The notes under the pieces: generated by a model
Seen by the model: the letters and a program-made list of their open reading frames with translations, nothing else
Databases searched by the model: none
What the model was told of the DNA's origin: nothing
Program-made: the position numbers and the translations under genes
DNA from: Streptomyces vinaceus
GTDB lineage: Bacteria; Actinomycetota; Actinomycetes; Streptomycetales; Streptomycetaceae
Reading direction: 5' to 3'
Length of the DNA stretch: 64,000 nt
Assembly (NCBI RefSeq): GCF_008704935.1
Contig: NZ_CP023692.1
Location: 310,001 to 374,000 of the forward strand
Shown: positions 60,041 to 64,000 of the stretch, piece after piece
Layout: every line of letters starts with the position of its first letter
Position numbering within the stretch: position 1 is the first letter of the stretch

Positions 60041-60056
60041 GTCAAGAATCCTTGAC
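60041..60056. promoter_or_regulatory. GTCAAG-AATC-CTTGAC dyad, possible operator/promoter
   Basis: Perfect 6-bp arms, 4-nt centre. Minus strand continues into TTGACA, a good -35 for the membrane-protein/XRE operon (about 40 nt before its start); plus strand gives TTGACC toward the DUF7144 gene. Confidence 0.5.
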
Positions 60057-60174
60057 CTCGCAATGCCGGTGCCCGGAATGCCGACGCCCTGGCGCCGTGC
60101 CACGCTGAGATGGAGATCGCGACGGTCCGGCACGCGTCACCGACCGGACGGCCGCGCCTAGCAAGGAGGCCGAC

Positions 60175-60621
60175 ATGGCCAGTGACTCCACCCGGACCAG
60201 AGCGGCGGGCGCCGACCCGAGCCCGTGGCACGGGCCCACCTCCGGAACCACCGTGCTCGCGGCAGCGCTGATGATCTTCGGTGGTGCGATGGCCGTCTTC
60301 GAGGGGATCGCGGCCATCGCCAAGGACGACCTGTTCCTCACCACCCGCCACTACGTGTTCGAATTCAGCCTCACGGGCTGGGGCTGGGTCCACCTCATCC
60401 TGGGCATCGTGATCGTCCTGGCCGGGTGCTGCGTCCTCACCGGCGCCCTGTGGGCACGCTTCTTCGGCGTGTTCGTCGCGGGACTGGGCGCGATCGCCAA
60501 CTTCCTCTGGATCCCGTACTACCCCGTCTGGGCAACGGTGCTCGTCGCCGTCAACCTCTTCATCGTCTGGGCCCTGTGCCACGGCATGCACCACGAGGCC
60601 GGCCCCGCCCGGGCGGTGTGA
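60175..60621 (+). CDS. DUF7144-family small membrane protein
   Basis: 148-residue protein with four helices: TVLAAALMIFGGAMAVFEGI, WVHLILGIVIVLAGCCVLTG, FFGVFVAGLGAIANFLWIPY, WATVLVAVNLFIVWALCHG. Signature FEGIAAIAKDDLFLTTRHYV, then EFSLTGWGWVHLILG matches the DUF7144 family common in actinobacteria. Function unknown. AAGGAGG precedes ATG 60175. Divergent from the XRE operon. Confidence 0.88.
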   Translation: MASDSTRTRAAGADPSPWHGPTSGTTVLAAALMIFGGAMAVFEGIAAIAKDDLFLTTRHYVFEFSLTGWGWVHLILGIVIVLAGCCVLTGALWARFFGVFVAGLGAIANFLWIPYYPVWATVLVAVNLFIVWALCHGMHHEAGPARAV

Positions 60622-60660
60622 CACTCCCTGCCGGCCGGGGCTGCTCCCGGCGGGACAAGG

Positions 60661-62079
60661 TCAGGGGAGGGCCTTCCTCAGCTCCGTGTCGAGGTCCTTG
60701 GCGAGGTCGGCATCGGAGGGGGGTGCGTCACCCTGAAGCCGGGCCAGTTGGCCGGTGAAGGTCTGGCTGAAGGCGCCGTAGAGGGGGGTGCGCGGTCGCT
60801 GGACCGCGTTCTCCAGGGCGGGCAGCAGGGTGGCGCGCGCGTAGGCCGGGCGGCCGTGCGCGTCCCGCGGCATCCGGTCGGTGCGCTCTCCCGTCGGGGA
60901 CGCGGTGGCCTGCCCGGCCGGCTTCGCCACATCGCAGGTCAGGCCGTTGTCCTCGTACGCGGAGAGCCTGGTGGCCGCGAACCCCGCATCCAGCAGACAG
61001 CGTTCGCTCTCCTTCCGGGTGAGGAACCGGACGAGCTCCAGCGCGGCGCCCGTCCGCTGCGAGCCCCTGGCCACGGCCAGGTTCTGGCCGCCGAGCACGG
61101 CTTTGCCGGGCAGGGGCGCCACGCCGAGCTGCTGCTCGGACAGGGACTGGTGGAGCGTGCGGTACGCGTACGGCCAGTGGCGCAGGAAGGCGGTGCGACC
61201 GCCGGCGAAGTCGGTGAGCGTGTCCGCCTCGTCGGAGTGCGCCGCGTCCGCAAGGGTGTACGCGGCCTGGGTTCGGTTGCGCAGCTCGTCCAGCCCCGCC
61301 TGCAACTGGGCCGCGGAACCGGCGTAGCGGCCTTCCTCGTCGGTGAGGGCGAATCCTTGCGCGGCGGAGGCGAAGGCCTCGATGCCGTTGACGGTGAGGC
61401 CTTCGTACGAGGCGTCGAGCTGCGAGGTCCAGCCCTTCGCATAGGCGGCGGGCAGCTTGTTGCGGGCGGAGTCGAGCACGCCGATCAGCTGCTGGACGAC
61501 GGGCCAGCCGGCGCCCTTGCCGAGATCCGGGTTGGTGACGCCGGCGCTCGTCAGGTAGTCGCGGCGGTAGAAGAGCAGCCCGACGTCGCTGTTGAAGGGG
61601 ACGGCGTACACCTTGCCTCCCCAGCGGGCCGTGGCCGCCACGGACTTGATCACGTCGGAGTCCACCAGCTGGTCGGGGAGCGGCTGGACCAGACCCGCCG
61701 CCGCGAACTCCGGTACCCAGGTGACGTCGAGGTTGACCACGTCGTACTCCGCGCTGCCGGACTGCAGCGCGCCGAGCAGCTGGCTGCGCTGCTGGTCCGC
61801 CGAGCCGGGCAGTTCGACGAGACGGGCCCGGAAGGAGGCGCCCTTGGCCTCCTGCTGCCGGTTCCACTCCGCGATGAGCTGCTGGCGGATGCCGCCCTTG
61901 CCGGTCACGTCGCGGCCGCTGGCCAGCACGATCTCCCCCGGGACGTCCGCCGGGCCCGAGGCCGCCGGCGGCCCGCCGCCGTCGGCCCCGCCCGCGTCGC
62001 ATCCCGCGGTGAGGAGCAGCGCCAGGAGCAGGGTCACGGTCGCCGCGCCGCGCCGTACGGGCCCGGGGGCGCGGCTCAT
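60661..62079 (-). CDS. Extracellular solute-binding lipoprotein
   Basis: 472-residue ABC-type family 1 binding protein. Lipoprotein signal with lipobox LLTAGC (Cys 26), then GEIVLASGRDVTGKGGIRQQ, LSLQ-type lobe sequences VVNLDVTWVPEFAAAGLVQP, AVPFNSDVGLLFYRRDYLT, and TAFLRHWPYAYRTLHQSL typical of sugar binders. No ABC permease or ATPase lies beside it. It begins where the VWA gene stops (4-nt overlap), so the two are co-transcribed and probably act together at the membrane surface. Substrate unknown. Confidence 0.9.
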   Translation of the reverse strand: MSRAPGPVRRGAATVTLLLALLLTAGCDAGGADGGGPPAASGPADVPGEIVLASGRDVTGKGGIRQQLIAEWNRQQEAKGASFRARLVELPGSADQQRSQLLGALQSGSAEYDVVNLDVTWVPEFAAAGLVQPLPDQLVDSDVIKSVAATARWGGKVYAVPFNSDVGLLFYRRDYLTSAGVTNPDLGKGAGWPVVQQLIGVLDSARNKLPAAYAKGWTSQLDASYEGLTVNGIEAFASAAQGFALTDEEGRYAGSAAQLQAGLDELRNRTQAAYTLADAAHSDEADTLTDFAGGRTAFLRHWPYAYRTLHQSLSEQQLGVAPLPGKAVLGGQNLAVARGSQRTGAALELVRFLTRKESERCLLDAGFAATRLSAYEDNGLTCDVAKPAGQATASPTGERTDRMPRDAHGRPAYARATLLPALENAVQRPRTPLYGAFSQTFTGQLARLQGDAPPSDADLAKDLDTELRKALP

Positions 62080-64000
62080 CCCTCGCCCCCCGTTCCGGTC
62101 CTGGCCACCTCGTCGCGCAGCCGGGCGACGAGGTCACCCTTGGTGTCCAGACAGCGGCCGCCGCTCGCCTCGGACACGGCCGCGTCCGGTTTGCCCTTGT
62201 CGCACCCGCCGCTGTCCAGGGAGGCCATGACCACCGGTATCCTCCTCGCCCGCGCGGTGGCGAGCAGATCCCCGAGCCGACCGCCCTCGGTCAGCCGGTC
62301 GTTGTCCTCGTCGTCCGTGATGTAGACGATCAGCTGCGGGCGGTGGTCGTCGGTGCCGCGCTGCGCCATGTAGTCCAGCGCCGCGGCCAGAGCCCGGTAG
62401 GGGTCGGCCTCCAGGTCCTTGACCTGCGCCGAAGCGGTGATCGCATGCTGTGCCTCCTCGCGCTGGTGCTTGCCGAAGCCCAGCACCTCGCCGTACGGGC
62501 GCGGGCCGCCCGGCTCGGAGGCCACGCCCCACACCCCGTATTCGTCCTGAGGTCCCAGCCCGGCGAGGGACTGGGTGATGATGCCGGGTGCACCGCCGGG
62601 ACCCTCCCACAGGCCGCCCATGGATCCGGAGGAGTCGAGCAGGAAGAGCACCCGGCCCGGCCCGTTGGCCTCCCGGTAGCGTTTGAGCGCGTCGGTCATC
62701 GCGGACGGGAAGGCGGGACCGGGGAGCTGTCCGGGGTCGGCCAGGGCCCCGAAGTCGCCGCCGCCGAGGGGCCGGTGGCCGCCCGAACCGCTGCGGAAGC
62801 CGTCCTGCCCGAACACGGCGAGTCCGCCGGGGGCGCCGGATCCGGCCTCCGTCGTGCCCCCCTTGCCGGTCAGCCACGTACGGAACCCCGCCACGGCGGT
62901 GTCCCGCGCCCCTTTGTCCCGGTCGGCGCCCTGCCAGCGCACCCGTACGAACGTCGGGCTCAGGCCGGGGACGTCGACGGGGTACTCGGCCGTCCGGCCG
63001 GTCCGCGTCGCGCTGTCGCAGCCCACCGCGGTCTTCAGCAGGAACTCCGGGACCAGGGCGGAGGTGCGCTCGTCGGCCGCGTCGTCGTCGGGCAGGGTGC
63101 ACAGCAGTTCCGTGCCGGTGCGCGAGGGCGGTCCCGGCTGGGCCACGCGGCGCTCGGCGGAGGCCGGGTCCGTCTCCCCCGGTCCGCCGCCGTACAGGCC
63201 GATCGTGGCGAGGAGGCCCGCGTCGGTGTTCTCCGGGTCCGTGCGCCGCAGTTCGGCCCGCGCCTCGCGCTTCCTGACCGCCTCCGTCAGGGCGGCGAGG
63301 CTGCCGACCCGCGCGGTGGCCGGCTCCGCGAGGCTCTGCGGTACGGCGAGCACCACCGGCGAGTACGCGAACGGCTCCGGATCGGCCTCCAGGGTGACGT
63401 ACGTCCGCTCGGGCGACGAGAGGCGGGCCCGGTCGGCGCTCGCGAACGAGGCCGGGATCCAGATGTCCGGCTGGGGGCCGATGTCACGCTGCGGGTTGGT
63501 CTCGTCGCCCGTCGGGCGCTGCCACGGATCGGACTGCCGGCTGAACGCGCTGACGGTGGCGGCGGCCCCGGCGCTGTAGACGGTGATGCCGCTGCGCCGG
63601 CAGCCGCCCCCGGTCCGGTTCGCGTTCGATGTCAGGTACGCCTCCGCCGCCTTGCGGAGGGTGGGTTCGAGATCGGGGTCGGTGAGCAGCCGCAGTTCGA
63701 GCGGGGGCTTGCAGGGTGCACCGCCCCCGCCGTCGAGGACGGCCAGGCCGGTGGCGACGAGACCGGCGATCGCCGCGGGCACGCCGATGACGGCCGCGAG
63801 CCTGCGGCGGCCGGTGAGGGGGACGAGCCCGCCGCGACCGACCGGTCTTCGGGCGGGGGCCCGTGATCCGTCGCGCGCCCGCGCCGGCTGCGCGGGCGGA
63901 CGGCGGCCGCCGTTCCCGTACGACTCGGCGAAGAGCGCCGGCGGGGGCGTGCCCGGCGGGCGGGAGGGAGGGGCCGCGAGGAGTACGTCGGAACCCGAGG
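62076..64000 (-). CDS. Membrane-anchored substrate-binding + VWA domain protein (5' end cut by window edge)
   Basis: At least 640 residues. The cytoplasmic N-terminal part is Pro/Arg-rich (seen from 64000 inward) and ends in one helix (AAVIGVPAAIAGLVATGLAV). The extracellular part begins with a binding-protein-like domain (LELRLLTDPDLEPTLRKAAE, VTLEADPEPFAYSPVVLAVP). The C-terminal von Willebrand A domain has the MIDAS motif LFLLDSSGSMGG, then the ligand Thr/Asp region (VIVYITDDEDNDRL; VVMASLDSGGCDKG). A GTG at 63782 could be misread as a start, but the frame is open beyond. It precedes the solute-binding gene, overlapped by 4 nt. Role is unknown. Confidence 0.85.
   Translation of the reverse strand, partial: SGSDVLLAAPPSRPPGTPPPALFAESYGNGGRRPPAQPARARDGSRAPARRPVGRGGLVPLTGRRRLAAVIGVPAAIAGLVATGLAVLDGGGGAPCKPPLELRLLTDPDLEPTLRKAAEAYLTSNANRTGGGCRRSGITVYSAGAAATVSAFSRQSDPWQRPTGDETNPQRDIGPQPDIWIPASFASADRARLSSPERTYVTLEADPEPFAYSPVVLAVPQSLAEPATARVGSLAALTEAVRKREARAELRRTDPENTDAGLLATIGLYGGGPGETDPASAERRVAQPGPPSRTGTELLCTLPDDDAADERTSALVPEFLLKTAVGCDSATRTGRTAEYPVDVPGLSPTFVRVRWQGADRDKGARDTAVAGFRTWLTGKGGTTEAGSGAPGGLAVFGQDGFRSGSGGHRPLGGGDFGALADPGQLPGPAFPSAMTDALKRYREANGPGRVLFLLDSSGSMGGLWEGPGGAPGIITQSLAGLGPQDEYGVWGVASEPGGPRPYGEVLGFGKHQREEAQHAITASAQVKDLEADPYRALAAALDYMAQRGTDDHRPQLIVYITDDEDNDRLTEGGRLGDLLATARARRIPVVMASLDSGGCDKGKPDAAVSEASGGRCLDTKGDLVARLRDEVARTGTGGEG

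Overview
The window looks like a stretch of Streptomyces (or close relative) chromosome. It is very GC-rich, with GTG/TTG starts and GGAGG-type ribosome sites. Typical streptomycete content includes a conservon (cvnABCD), a LuxR/SARP regulator, many Sec-secreted hydrolases, a LAxTG-type sortase signal and Cys-less ribosomal proteins. No rRNA or tRNA gene, CRISPR array or prophage was seen.

Layout. 0-10.6 kb: a secreted F5/8C-metallophosphoesterase (cut by the left edge), a LuxR-type two-component pair with a small membrane protein, a GNAT acetyltransferase, a decayed TetR/DUF1772 pair, an acyl-CoA synthetase, an MFS transporter, an SDR and a ChaN-like protein of unknown role. 10.6-25 kb: the centrepiece, a cobalamin locus. 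Four cobalamin riboswitches lie within 7 kb. They precede metE (B12-independent methionine synthase), a small secreted DUF4430 protein, a secreted alpha/alpha-barrel+DUF4430 protein with the domain order of animal transcobalamin, and a five-gene operon. That operon encodes a sortase-type cell-wall protein with two alpha/alpha barrels, a membrane-anchored paralogue of its N-terminal domain, and an ECF importer (T component, fused double ATPase, S component). Read together this is a B12-repressed system that captures corrinoid outside the cell and imports it, with metE as the B12-sparing enzyme switched by the same ligand. An IS5/IS427-type element carrying a passenger ORF has inserted exactly at the stop codon of the small DUF4430 gene.

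25-42 kb: an Rrf2-controlled NAD(P)-binding protein with two clear operators, then mostly secreted hydrolases: an S53 (sedolisin) peptidase opposite a TrmB regulator, an esterase, an AhlM/echinocandin-deacylase-like acylase, a cutinase/PE-PPE-like esterase, a LuxR-HTH+SARP regulator, a secreted adenosine deaminase and a tripeptidyl-aminopeptidase-type hydrolase. Two methyltransferases, an SDR and a Cu/Zn-SOD-like protein follow. 42.6-50.6 kb: a multi-pass membrane protein, the cvnABCD conservon (cvnA broken by a frameshift in a G run), a VOC protein, and a TetR/FAD-monooxygenase pair with three evenly spaced operators. 50.6-64 kb: an orphan 1,601-residue protein, a small secreted protein, rpmG/rpmE2 Cys-less paralogues, a GPP34 protein, an enoyl-CoA hydratase, gene relics (LysR, zinc-type dehydrogenase), an XRE regulator, DUF7144, and a solute-binding lipoprotein coupled to a VWA protein that runs off the right edge.

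Gene relics are frequent (TetR, DUF1772, MerR, phospholipase-like, LysR, dehydrogenase), each at a junction between intact genes, so this is a region of repeated deletion. Names and functions are from reading motifs by eye; no database search was run.
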